A DNA stretch of 37,899 bases from an uncultured bacterium (GCA_905214315.1 CAJMLN010000019.1:1-37899); one strand, 5' to 3'. Positions 25,096 through 33,907 are shown, counted from the stretch's first letter. The notes: generated by a model not told the origin, from the sequence alone. Translations and numbers: made by a program.

Positions 25096-25982
25096 GTTGG
25101 CGAACAGTAATTATATCATCGCGGTGTAAGCTGGATTATAAAATGGGATATATGGTCGTTCGAGAGGAAGACACTAAGCGTATTTTCCTTGACGAGATGG
25201 CTGTGCTTGTTATTGAAAATCCGGCTGTATCCTTAACGGGGTGCCTGATTGAAGCGTTGACAGAAAGGAAAATACGTGTAATTTTTTGTGATAGCAAGCG
25301 CTCTCCCATAACAGAGTTAGAGCCGTATTACGGTTCATACGATTGCTCCAAAAAAATCAAAATGCAAATTTCATGGAACGATACCGTTAAGGGGGATGTT
25401 TGGCGCGATATAATTTCAGAAAAAATAAGGAAGCAAGCTGGCTTTTTGAAAGAAATTGACAAACAAAATGAGTCGGAATTAATTAGGTCATATCTCGGAC
25501 AAATAGAATTATATGATGCTACCAACCGCGAAGGTCATGCCGCAAAAGTGTATTTTAATGCACTTTTTGGTATGGATTTTACACGAAGTAAGGAATGTAC
25601 GACAAACGCTGCGTTGAATTATGGGTATAGCGTCATTTTATCCGCTTTTAACCGCGAAATTGTTTCAAGCGGCTATTTAACTCAGTTGGGTATATTCCAT
25701 AGTAATATGTTTAATCACTATAATTTGAGCTGTGATTTAATGGAGCCATTTCGGATTCTTGTCGACCGAGAAGTGTTTTACGGTGATTTTAGTGTGTTTG
25801 AAAGCAATCAAAAATATATTTTGTGGGATGTTTTGAATCATTATATTTTGATAAACGGTACAAATCAGACAGTGATGAATGCTATAAAAATATATTCGCG
25901 CAGTGTTTTTGAAGCTCTCAATGATGCCGATACGTCAAAAATCAAATTTTATAAGCTAAAGAAATCAAATTATGAGCTATAG
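25092..25982 (+). CDS. cas1: CRISPR-associated integrase Cas1, subtype II-A
   Basis: A 296-residue protein. The N-terminal beta domain (to about 80) is followed by the helical catalytic domain, with the metal ligands visible as NREGHAAKVYFNALFG (Glu147), LGIFHSNMFNHY (His203) and NLSCDLMEPFR (Glu218), in line with the Glu-His-Glu triad of Cas1. Together with Cas2 it inserts new spacers at the leader-proximal repeat. It overlaps cas9 by 4 bp and cas2 by 11 bp, which indicates a tightly coupled operon. The sequence matches the II-A Cas1 pattern rather than type I. Confidence 0.97.
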   Translation: MSWRTVIISSRCKLDYKMGYMVVREEDTKRIFLDEMAVLVIENPAVSLTGCLIEALTERKIRVIFCDSKRSPITELEPYYGSYDCSKKIKMQISWNDTVKGDVWRDIISEKIRKQAGFLKEIDKQNESELIRSYLGQIELYDATNREGHAAKVYFNALFGMDFTRSKECTTNAALNYGYSVILSAFNREIVSSGYLTQLGIFHSNMFNHYNLSCDLMEPFRILVDREVFYGDFSVFESNQKYILWDVLNHYILINGTNQTVMNAIKIYSRSVFEALNDADTSKIKFYKLKKSNYEL

Positions 25983-26292
25983 ATTTATGAGATTACTTGT
26001 GTTTTTTGATTTACCGACCGAAACCGCTGAGGATAAAAGAAATTATAGAAATTTTAGAAAAGTACTTATTAAAAACGGATTTTTAATGCTGCAGGAATCT
26101 GTTTACTGCCGTATGCTTATTACACCTACAGCTGAACGTGCGGCAATGGATATTATAAGGCGAAATCAACCGCCCTCCGGAAGCGTGCAAATGCTTTCTG
26201 TTACTGAAAAGCAGTTTTCAAAAATGGAGCATTTGGTGGGAGCGTTTCACAGCGAAATTATAGACAGCGATGAAAGATTGATTGTATTATGA
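25972..26292 (+). CDS. cas2: CRISPR-associated Cas2, subtype II-A
   Basis: A 106-residue ferredoxin-fold protein with the family start RLLVFFDLPTETAEDKRNYR (the conserved Asp13 after FF) and the VKRNGF-like stretch IKNGFLMLQESVYCR. It is the structural core of the Cas1-Cas2 integration complex. It overlaps the end of cas1 and is overlapped by the csn2 start (ATGA at 26289). Confidence 0.96.
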   Translation: MSYRFMRLLVFFDLPTETAEDKRNYRNFRKVLIKNGFLMLQESVYCRMLITPTAERAAMDIIRRNQPPSGSVQMLSVTEKQFSKMEHLVGAFHSEIIDSDERLIVL

Positions 26293-26963
26293 AATTTGCA
26301 TATACCGAATGGGAAAATATAATCTCTTGGGAAAACAATCAAATTCCAACCGTAGTGGTCGAAAATCAATTAGCTTTCAGAGAATTTTTATGTGAATTGT
26401 CTTCTGCAATTAACGGTGCTTCGTCTAAATGTACTTTATCACAAAACGATAACATTATCAATATTTCAAAAAGAGCAGAAATCCTGTCTGATTTTATTGA
26501 GTTTGACATTAACCGAAAATCCTTATTAAATAAAATTGTTTCTTCTATTGAACAAATCGCATTAAGCGGAGAGCAATATTTGAAAACACAGGAACTGCTT
26601 TTAAAAATCGAATCGGCGGTGGATGACTGGTCATTTGATTTTTCCTGCGACGTTGTGTTAACAAAGCTTTCGGTAACAAATATTTTGAAATCGTTGGGAA
26701 TAGAAATTAAAAATGATTATTCAGGCAATATGGGCGAGCTTGAAAAAATAATTGATTATATGACTCTTGTCCGCGAGTTTGACACAGAAAAAATGTTTGT
26801 TTTGGTAAATATACGCTCTTTTTTTGATGAGGACGCTGTGGAAAAATTTATAGAGACCGCCATATCGCATCAATATAAGATTTTATTATTTGACGCTTTT
26901 TCGCACCCGATCGTTAAAGGTGAGAGAAGAATTACAATTGACAAAGATTTATGTGAATTTTGA
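26289..26963 (+). CDS. csn2: CRISPR-associated Csn2, subtype II-A
   Basis: A 224-residue protein, the length of the canonical Csn2 (about 220) that forms a tetrameric ring around DNA ends during spacer acquisition. It begins MKFAYTEWENIISWENNQIP and shows the helical middle part (VSSIEQIALSGEQYLKTQEL) and the alpha/beta part with MFVLVNIRSFF and ILLFDAF. Its presence defines the locus as subtype II-A. It overlaps cas2 by 4 bp and is the last operon gene; the CRISPR leader promoter starts at its stop codon with no terminator between. Confidence 0.93.
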   Translation: MKFAYTEWENIISWENNQIPTVVVENQLAFREFLCELSSAINGASSKCTLSQNDNIINISKRAEILSDFIEFDINRKSLLNKIVSSIEQIALSGEQYLKTQELLLKIESAVDDWSFDFSCDVVLTKLSVTNILKSLGIEIKNDYSGNMGELEKIIDYMTLVREFDTEKMFVLVNIRSFFDEDAVEKFIETAISHQYKILLFDAFSHPIVKGERRITIDKDLCEF

Positions 26964-27085
26964 TTGAAAAAATAAAAATAGTGTATTATAATATTTTTGG
27001 TTCTTGAAATCCCTATTGAGTTTCTTCAAATCCTCGCGGATTCGTAACCCGTTTTTTCAATGTTGATTGAAATTTGAGGTTTGAG
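26964..27085 (+). promoter_or_regulatory. CRISPR leader with a consensus promoter and leader-anchoring motif
   Basis: TTGAAA (26964-26969), a 17-bp spacer and TATAAT (26987-26992) lie immediately after the csn2 stop, giving a start near 27000 and about 85 nt of transcribed leader. The leader ends ATTTGAG (27072-27078), identical to the leader-anchoring sequence known from streptococcal II-A loci. A single GTTTGAG (27079-27085) then comes before the first repeat. This supports plus-strand transcription of the array. Confidence 0.85.
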
Positions 27086-28223
27086 GTTTGAGAGTAGTGT
27101 AATTCTTTAGGGGTCTCAAACTCGCTCGATTCATCATCCTGCGGCGCTTCAGTTTGAGAGTAGTGTAATTCTTTAGGGGTCTCAAACGAACAGAAAATAA
27201 TTCATACTCTCCATTTAGTTTGAGAGTAGTGTAATTCTTTAGGGGTCTCAAACCATTTTTATTCCTCCTTTTTAAATATCTAGTTTGAGAGTAGTGTAAT
27301 TCTTTAGGGGTCTCAAACTGACTTTTAAAGAAGCAGAATCGGTTCTGGGTTTGAGAGTAGTGTAATTCTTTAGGGGTCTCAAACGAAATCGTACAGCGTT
27401 TACTGAATGGGATTGTTTGAGAGTAGTGTAATTCTTTAGGGGTCTCAAACGATAAAAAGTTCCATGCATTCAACTCCAATGTTTGAGAGTAGTGTAATTC
27501 TTTAGGGGTCTCAAACAAGACGCGCAAGATTATGGTGTGGATTATGGTTTGAGAGTAGTGTAATTCTTTAGGGGTCTCAAACGACTTGTCTATTATATAC
27601 CATGACACAGCAGTTTGAGAGTAGTGTAATTCTTTAGGGGTCTCAAACATCGCGTATACCCGGAAGACTCAATAGCTGTTTGAGAGTAGTGTAATTCTTT
27701 AGGGGTCTCAAACCCATCTGTTTTGCTTACCGTTGTGCAGATGTTTGAGAGTAGTGTAATTCTTTAGGGGTCTCAAACTTTCTTTGCCGCTTGAACCGCT
27801 TTGCTTATGTTTGAGAGTAGTGTAATTCTTTAGGGGTCTCAAACGCGAAAATGAAAATCAATTCTTTCCGGGTCGTTTGAGAGTAGTGTAATTCTTTAGG
27901 GGTCTCAAACCTTTTGGGTTGCAAGCCAATCCACTTTAAAGTTTGAGAGTAGTGTAATTCTTTAGGGGTCTCAAACCGCTTCTGGCAAGCTCCACATATA
28001 GTCTAGTTTGAGCGTAGTGTAATTCTTTAGGGGTCTCAAACAACGCCATACGATATAGATTCGAATAGCATGTTTGAGAGTAGTGTAATTCTTTAGGGGT
28101 CTCAAACCATCAGACGTGTCTCACTTGTCTGCCACGGGTTTGAGAGTAGTGTAATTCTTTAGGGTCTCAAACAATTCCGTCCAGTTCCGTCTTTTTCGCA
28201 TGTTTGAGAGTAGTGTAATTCTT
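27086..28223 (+). CRISPR. Type II-A CRISPR array, 18 repeats (last truncated), 17 spacers
   Basis: The 36-bp repeat begins GTTTGAGAGTAG and ends GGGGTCTCAAAC; the ends are an 8-bp inverted repeat (GTTTGAGA/TCTCAAAC). Repeats start at 27086, 27152, 27218, 27283, 27349, 27415, 27481, 27547, 27613, 27678, 27743, 27809, 27875, 27941, 28006, 28072, 28138 and 28202. Spacers are 29-30 nt, all different by eye. Repeats 1-14 and 16 look identical. Repeat 15 has A to C at base 8, repeat 17 lacks one G (35 bp) and repeat 18 keeps only its first 22 bases. Decay at the right end and the leader on the left agree that new spacers enter at 27086. Spacer origins need a database search. Confidence 0.99.
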
Positions 28224-28249
28224 ATCAAGCCTACATATACCTGCATTTT

Positions 28250-28277
28250 AAGGAGGCAGAGTAATTTGCCGCCTTTT
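28250..28277 (+). terminator. Possible terminator after the CRISPR array
   Basis: AAGG-A-GGCA (28250-28258) pairs with TGCC-G-CCTT (28267-28275), with one internal mismatch and then TTCT. It lies 27 bp past the truncated last repeat and could end the pre-crRNA. The T tract is short. Confidence 0.45.
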
Positions 28278-28297
28278 CTCAAAGGAGATGAAAGAAC

Positions 28298-29046
28298 ATG
28301 GAAGAATTGATAGAATCAAAATTAAGAGAAATTGAAGAAAAGAAAAACATAAAAATTTTGCATTGCGTAGAATCCGGTAGTCGTGCTTGGGGCTTTGCTT
28401 CGCCCGATAGTGACTATGACGTAAGGTTTATCTATGTCAGACCAAAGGAGTTTTATCTTCGGCTTGATAAAACGCGTGACGTTATTGAATGGCAGCTTGA
28501 TGATACGTTTGATATCAATGGTTGGGACATTTCAAAGGCGCTGTCCTTGTTATACAAATCCAACCCTACCTTGTTTGAGTGGAACTCATCGCCCATAGTT
28601 TATAAAACCACAGAGGAATGGGGTACCATTGCAGTCATTATAAATACTTTGTTGCAAAGTCAGGCTTATATCATTATCTCAGCACAGCCAAAAGCAACTA
28701 TCGTGAATATCTCAGGGGCGAAACGGTTCGTCTTAAAAAGTATTTTTATGTGCTCAGACCTTTGCTTGCATGCAAATGGATATTGGCTGAGGGTACACCT
28801 CCACCCATGTTATTCAGCGAGCTGATGGATAAATATCTCGATGAGTCTGTACGAGCAGATGTTTTGAAGCTTTTAGATTTAAAAATAAATAAGCCTGAGA
28901 TGGCGGAAAGTAAGCGCTTCGAAAAGGTCAATGAATATCTTGATAGAGGCATTTTGGAAATCGAGAAGCAAATTGAAAGCTTACCTTCCTCCCACGAACA
29001 AAGTTGGGATGAACTCAATGAACTTTTCTTATCTATCGTAAAATAA
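28298..29046 (+). pseudogene. RlaP-type nucleotidyltransferase, frameshifted
   Basis: The first frame (28298 to about 28650) gives a nucleotidyltransferase start with GSRAWGFASPDSDYDVRFIY, i.e. the GS and DxD metal-binding motif of the PF10127 (RlaP) family, and continues to SSPIVYKTTEEWG. The second frame, shifted by one base, continues SGLYHYLSTAKSNYREYL, RLKKYFYVLRPLLACKWI and EGTPPPMLF to a stop at 29046. The join falls at about 28640-28660 and fits loss of one base. Together they make the usual ~250-residue protein. Either the gene is inactivated or the base is a sequencing error. Family members are predicted RNA/nucleotide-modifying enzymes. AAAGGAG precedes the ATG. Confidence 0.82.
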
Positions 29047-29917
29047 TTGTCATTTGTTATACAAAACTATAGAAAACGTTGAAATTTTAAGGAAATAGAA
29101 AGAGTTTGATCATTGCTGATTCATAAGTGTGCTTAAATATTCTATTGATTCTTGTGCCGTATTGAAATAAAAATAGGCCTCCTTTTGCGCTGGACTGTTA
29201 TAGCCCGGCTATTTTTTTTAGGAGTAAAACAATGATGCGTGAACTGCCCGTTCAGCGTTCCCCAAGGTACCCTACGATTTTTTGCAGAAGCTTGCACCGC
29301 TGGAACGGTATCCCGGAAAGGGTCATTTTTCGCGCAGGTGAGCTGGTCTATGCGTGAGGGAGACCGAAAAACAGCAGAAAATATATGAAAGATTTGCCTG
29401 AAAAAGACGCATATTGCTGTGTGTGAAAAAAACTGTTTACGTTGTTTCACAGAGACACCGCATATAAAATATTTGCAAGCGCTGAAAAACGAAGAAAACG
29501 AATTACCGGAGGCGGCGTATTCGGGCGATGAACTGAAAAAAGTATGAATGCCGGTGCTGGCAGGTCCGTAGAACAACCAGCTGACCTTGTGGCTTTTTAG
29601 GTGCAAACGAAATATTTTTTCGCCCAATATATACTGCTTTTGCAAGTATGGTCTGATACCGGCGGAAAAGAGCGCTGGAGGGGTTTGGCGATTAGATGAA
29701 GCAGCAGTTGTGGTTACGCTGGAGCCGGAGAAGATTCGGGAGGCTCTGTGCCCGGGAAGAAAAGGAAAACAAAGCTCCGTCCACGAAAAAGGTTTTGTGC
29801 GCAGAGAAGAAATTTCTGTTAAATCTTCGGTTCCGTTTTTATAAAAGACTGGCTGAGGATTTTCGAATATTTTTGTTTCATATGGATAAAATTAAAAAAC
29901 TTTTTCTTTATGAAATA
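29047..29917. other. Decayed, gene-poor stretch
   Basis: About 870 bp with no intact gene I can defend. Plus-strand pieces read like protein but are broken by stops and shifts: a 52-codon piece at 29389-29547 with CEKNCLRCFTETPHIKYLQ and NELPEAAYSGDEL, and others before and after it. The minus-strand frame at 29142-29645 has an improbable composition and looks like a shadow. The pieces suggest one or more dead genes at the right edge of the island. No family recognised. Confidence 0.4.
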
Positions 29918-29946
29918 TTGCAATTGCAATTGCAGTTTGCTATAAT
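29918..29946 (+). promoter_or_regulatory. Promoter with tandem TTGCAA repeats upstream of the WbsX-like gene
   Basis: TTGCAA (29918-29923), a 17-bp spacer and TATAAT (29941-29946). From 29918 the sequence runs TTGCAATTGCAATTGCAG, three 6-bp units that contain overlapping palindromes (ATTGCAAT, TGCAATTGCA) starting on the -35 box. This resembles a sugar-regulator-type operator; the binding protein is unknown. Confidence 0.7.
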
Positions 29947-29981
29947 AATAGCAATTCCGATGGAAAAGGATGGAGAAAAAT

Positions 29982-31526
29982 ATGGAATTGGTTAAAAATA
30001 CGGTTATTCCTGGTATGGAAAAATTTTTGTTCAGTGAGGGAGAAGCGGAGCTTAAAACGGGAGATGATGGCGTGATAGTCGCCAATAGAAATTTTAAATA
30101 TTCTTCTTTGGCGGTGGATATGCTGGCGCTGCTGGGGGAACACAGCGGCTATAAGGGCAGATATGTCCTCCGGCTGAAGGAGAAAACGGCTGTGCCGGTT
30201 CATATCGCGCTTTATTTCAAGGTGACAATGGAATATCTGGGAATGGAATATACTACATATTCGCCTATGGCAAGCGTATGCGTCGATCCGGAGCAATGGA
30301 GCGTACTGGAGGGATGCTGGACGGCGATAGAAGGAGCGGCGCTCTCCGAGGTTATTCTGTATTTTATTCAGGAACAGGAAACCGTGTTTCCCGATATTGA
30401 AATTCGGGAGCTTTCCGCTGAGGGCGGCGCGTTTGTGCAGGAGATTACCTCTCCGGTAAAGATTCCCGCCATTGTGCGCAGTGAAAAGACAGCCTTCGGC
30501 GTGATCCGCTGGGACGCCTATTTTAACAGCGATTCTTCAAGCAGCAATGTTTCCCGCCAGGTGGCTCGGTCCCTTTCTCCGGCGCAGTATCATTTTATGA
30601 CGCCGTATTTCAGCGTGGTCAAGGGAAAGGATGCACTCGTTTTCGGCAACGCGGATCAGGAACAGTTTGACCGGGAGGCGCTTCTGGCAATCGAGGCGGG
30701 AATCGATTATTTTGCCTATTGCTGGTATGGGGAAAACGATGCTATGAGCTATGCGCGGCATCAGCACCGCGTTTCACAATACAGGAATAAAATTAAAATG
30801 TGCGCAATTATCAATGTGTACCGTCTGGACGATGAAACGATGATGGAATTATATGATTGCATGCGGCAGCCGTATTATTTTACCATCAGCGGCCGGCCGG
30901 TGTTGTTTGTTTATGACGGCTTTCGGTTCCCGGCGGAAAAAATAAAAGAGATAAAAAAAGAAGCTGCCGCCGCCGGAATAAAGGAACCGATTTATTTTGT
31001 TGCTTTGGCGGGAACGGGGAATCCCGCAATCCTTTCCTCCCTGCTGGACAGCGGATTTGAGGCCGTCAGCGCCTATAGCTGCGGCGCGCAGAAAACCGCG
31101 GAGCCGTACCGGGTGCTGTGCGCGCGGGATCGGGCTGTTGACGCGATGAAATATCGGTACAGCGACCGCATCGGCGTGATCCCGCATATTACCTGCGGAA
31201 GGGATACGCGACCGAGAATTGAAAATCCGGTTTCCTGGGCTGGAAATTACGGAGGACATTATACTGTTACGGGAACACCGGAGGAGATTTATGCTCATGC
31301 CGCCGGGGTTTTGGCAGAGATCAGAAAACATCCTGAAAAAAACATGCCCAACAGTGTTTTGGTGTATGCCTGGAACGAGCATGACGAGGGCGGCTGGTGC
31401 TGTCCTACGCTAATGGTGGATGATGAGGGAATGCCCTTGAAGGATGCGGAGGGAAAAAACAGGATGAATTCCGCGCATCTGGATGCGCTGGCCAGAGCTC
31501 TGCGGGAGCATCGGGAACAGGAATAA
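29982..31526 (+). CDS. WbsX/GH99-like glycan-active protein
   Basis: A 514-residue cytoplasmic protein (no signal peptide). Residues 1-150 are a beta-rich domain. From about 165 a TIM-barrel-like region matches the WbsX/GH99-like family: WDAYFNSDSSSSN, MTPYFSVV, a GIDYFAYCWYGEND segment, PYYFTISGRPVLFVYDG, and the late AWNEHDEGGWCCPT (compare AWNEWGEG of WbsX proteins). Family members are linked to polysaccharide synthesis or act as endo-acting glycosidases; the acceptor here is unknown. I chose the ATG at 29982 because GGATGGAG ends 6 bases upstream; the ATG at 29970 lies inside that site. It is a single gene with a repeat-bearing promoter and a core-like composition. Confidence 0.72.
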   Translation: MELVKNTVIPGMEKFLFSEGEAELKTGDDGVIVANRNFKYSSLAVDMLALLGEHSGYKGRYVLRLKEKTAVPVHIALYFKVTMEYLGMEYTTYSPMASVCVDPEQWSVLEGCWTAIEGAALSEVILYFIQEQETVFPDIEIRELSAEGGAFVQEITSPVKIPAIVRSEKTAFGVIRWDAYFNSDSSSSNVSRQVARSLSPAQYHFMTPYFSVVKGKDALVFGNADQEQFDREALLAIEAGIDYFAYCWYGENDAMSYARHQHRVSQYRNKIKMCAIINVYRLDDETMMELYDCMRQPYYFTISGRPVLFVYDGFRFPAEKIKEIKKEAAAAGIKEPIYFVALAGTGNPAILSSLLDSGFEAVSAYSCGAQKTAEPYRVLCARDRAVDAMKYRYSDRIGVIPHITCGRDTRPRIENPVSWAGNYGGHYTVTGTPEEIYAHAAGVLAEIRKHPEKNMPNSVLVYAWNEHDEGGWCCPTLMVDDEGMPLKDAEGKNRMNSAHLDALARALREHREQE

Positions 31527-31929
31527 ATTTTTGTATGGGATTGTAGGTGGACAGCATTTTTTACTTGGCCAACAGGAAAACGGTTCTGGTTTAAAGACCG
31601 ATTGTAGCCCTTTTTTTACTGCGCTGTCGGATATGGTATGACGGCATGGAAAAAGGAGCACTGCGTATAAAAGAAAAGGGGCTGTGCCGTGCGGATTGGA
31701 AAAGTGAAAGTACAGAAAATAACGGGAATATGACGCCGGGGAAAGCGAAACAGCATCTGCGCATATGACGTTTCAGCAGTCCAAAGCGGCGTTTTTACGG
31801 GGGCTGAAAGAACAGCTGTTACAGTGTTTTTGCGATGAAGAAAGGGTTTTCTGAAATCAGATGAACGCCGGCGGCAGGTTGTTCCAAAGCGCGGATCAGG
31901 GAAGGGGAATTTCCTGCCGGGGAAAACAT
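31527..31929. other. Gene-free region with decayed coding remains
   Basis: About 400 bp with no supported gene. Short frames such as TFQQSKAAFLRGLKEQLLQC (about 31768-31827) look like pieces of a helical protein but lack a start or continuation. Both strands carry many stops. It may be a dead gene. Confidence 0.35.
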
Positions 31930-31958
31930 AAAAAACGGATAGGATTATCCGTTTTTTT
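31930..31958. terminator. Bidirectional intrinsic terminator after pyrG
   Basis: AAAAACGGATA pairs with TATCCGTTTTT around a GGAT-type loop, with A-runs on one side and T-runs on the other. It can stop the pyrG transcript on the minus strand and any plus-strand transcript. It lies about 75 bp past the pyrG stop. Confidence 0.8.
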
Positions 31959-32032
31959 GTTTAAAAAAATATTTTTTATACCGTTCATCATGTGTTCCGG
32001 TATTGACAGTGTGGAGCACGGCGGCAGGGTAA

Positions 32033-33640
32033 TTAACGGCCGGCCCTTTTATTCAGTGCCGCGCCGACTAACCCCAAAAACAGCGGATGCGCCTTGGTGG
32101 GACGGCTTTTGAATTCCGGATGATACTGTACACCCACATAAAAGTCATTTTCCTTTAATTCCACGGTTTCCACGATTCTGCCATCGGGCGAGGTACCGCT
32201 GATGATCAGCCCCTTTTGCGTCAGTACATCGCGGTATTCGTTATTGAATTCGTAGCGGTGGCGGTGGCGTTCGGAGATCAGGTCGCTCTGATAGCACTCG
32301 GCCATTTTTGTACCCGGCACCACCTTGCACGGATAGGCTCCTAAGCGCAGCGTGCCGCCCTTGGCGATGTCGGCGTATTGGTCGGGCATGAAATCAATAA
32401 CTTTGTTTTTGGTATTTTCATCAAATTCGCCGCTGTTGGCGTCGTCGATCTTAGCTACGTGGCGGGCGTATTCGATTACCATGATCTGCATACCCAGGCA
32501 AATGCCCAAAAGCGGAATATTGTTCTTGCGCGCATATTTGGCTGTGGAAATTTTACCCTCGATGCCGCGGGTGCCGAAGCCCCCGGGAATGACGATGCCG
32601 TCAACGCCGGAAAGCGTCTGGGCTGCGTTGCCGTCGGTAATGGTTTCGCTGTCAATCCATTCGATTTCCACAAAGGCCTCGTGTTCATAGCCGGCGTGGC
32701 GAAGCGCCTCGGCCACGGAAAGGTAGGCGTCGTGCAGCTGTACATATTTGCCCACAATGGCAATTTTCACGTTTTTCGTTCTGTTTTTGATGCGCTGCAG
32801 CATATTGATCCAGCTGGTAAGGTTGGGCTGGGGCGCGTTGATATTCAGTTCCCGGCAGACGATATCGGAAAAGCCGCTCTTCTCCAGCATGATGGGCGCC
32901 TCGTATAAAACGGGAATCGTCATGTTCTCAATGACGCAGTCCGGCTTTACGTTGCAGAAGAGAGAAATTTTGTTAAAGATGGATTCTTCAATCGGCTCGT
33001 CGCAGCGCAGCACGATAATGTTGGGGTTGATGCCCATGCCCTGAAGCTCTTTCACCGAATGCTGGGTGGGCTTGGATTTATGCTCGTCCGAGCCGCGCAG
33101 GAACGGCACCAGCGTTACGTGGATAAACAGGGCGTTTTCCTTGCCTGCTTCCAGCCCCACCTGGCGAATGGCCTCCAAAAACGGCTGGGATTCGATATCA
33201 CCTGTGGTACCGCCGATTTCGGTGATGACCACATCGGCGTTGGTCTTTTTGCCCACGCTGTAGATAAATTCTTTAATTTCGTTGGTAATATGGGGAATGA
33301 CCTGTACCGTTTGCCCTAAATACTGGCCGTTGCGCTCCTTATTCAGTACGTTCCAGTACACCTTGCCCGTGGTGAGGTTGGAAAACTTGTTTAAGTCCTC
33401 GTTGATAAAGCGCTCATAATGGCCTAAATCCAAATCGGTTTCGGCACCGTCCTCGGTAACATAAACCTCGCCGTGTTGGTAGGGGCTCATTGTTCCGGGA
33501 TCAACGTTGATGTAGGGATCCAGCTTTTGGGCAGCCACCTTCAGGCCCCTTGCCTTTAACAGCCGGCCTAAGGAGGCCGCGGTAATTCCCTTGCCCAGGC
33601 CGCTTACAACGCCGCCGGTTACAAAAATGTACTTGGTCAT
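32033..33640 (-). CDS. pyrG: CTP synthase
   Basis: A 535-residue protein of the normal length. The N-terminal amidoligase domain begins TKYIFVTGGVVSGLGKGITA (P-loop-like ATP site) with SPYQHGEVYVTEDGAETDLD and the TEIGGTTGDIES segment. The C-terminal class I glutaminase domain has GGFGTRGIEGKI, the nucleophile loop LLGICLGMQ (Cys near 383) and VQYHPEFKSRP with the His/Glu of the triad. It makes CTP from UTP, ATP and glutamine. It is a single-gene unit. The upstream ribosome binding site is GGAGAG. Confidence 0.98.
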   Translation of the reverse strand: MTKYIFVTGGVVSGLGKGITAASLGRLLKARGLKVAAQKLDPYINVDPGTMSPYQHGEVYVTEDGAETDLDLGHYERFINEDLNKFSNLTTGKVYWNVLNKERNGQYLGQTVQVIPHITNEIKEFIYSVGKKTNADVVITEIGGTTGDIESQPFLEAIRQVGLEAGKENALFIHVTLVPFLRGSDEHKSKPTQHSVKELQGMGINPNIIVLRCDEPIEESIFNKISLFCNVKPDCVIENMTIPVLYEAPIMLEKSGFSDIVCRELNINAPQPNLTSWINMLQRIKNRTKNVKIAIVGKYVQLHDAYLSVAEALRHAGYEHEAFVEIEWIDSETITDGNAAQTLSGVDGIVIPGGFGTRGIEGKISTAKYARKNNIPLLGICLGMQIMVIEYARHVAKIDDANSGEFDENTKNKVIDFMPDQYADIAKGGTLRLGAYPCKVVPGTKMAECYQSDLISERHRHRYEFNNEYRDVLTQKGLIISGTSPDGRIVETVELKENDFYVGVQYHPEFKSRPTKAHPLFLGLVGAALNKRAGR

Positions 33641-33738
33641 GATACTCTCCTTGATTTTTTATTCTTCAATATTTCATTTTTTGCATTTGATTTTTCGTCG
33701 TTTTTGAAAAAAGAAAAACACAAATAAACACAAAACAT

Positions 33739-33868
33739 CCGTTCGTTCAGAACGGTTGCGGGAAATATGGAAAAAGCTGTTTTTCTTTGGAGCGCAGCGT
33801 GAAACAAACCGCACTTTAAAAGAAAAAAATATCTGAAAATATTATAGCATAGATATTGTTTTTGGCAA
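33739..33868 (-). promoter_or_regulatory. pyrG promoter and leader
   Basis: On the minus strand TTGCCA (33868-33863), a 16-bp spacer and TATAAT (33846-33841). The leader is about 190 nt. It contains a 6-bp hairpin CCGTTC-TGAAC-GAACGG (33755-33739) followed by ATGTTTTGTGTTTATTTG. Some Gram-positive pyrG genes are controlled by attenuation, but here the T tract is weak and I see no initial GGG run, so control by this hairpin is doubtful. Confidence 0.6.
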
Positions 33869-33907
33869 CCGATTCCACAAAAAATACCGTAAAAAATTTA
33901 AAAATAG

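Noticed and set aside
27057..27650. A 197-codon minus-strand open frame with a repeated peptide FETPKELHYSQT
   Set aside because: It is the CRISPR array read in reverse. Repeat plus spacer is usually 66 bp, a multiple of three, so the frame stays open through the repeats.
29142..29645. A 167-codon minus-strand open frame
   Set aside because: It has no recognisable motif and unusual composition, and the plus strand here carries the more protein-like (though broken) peptides.
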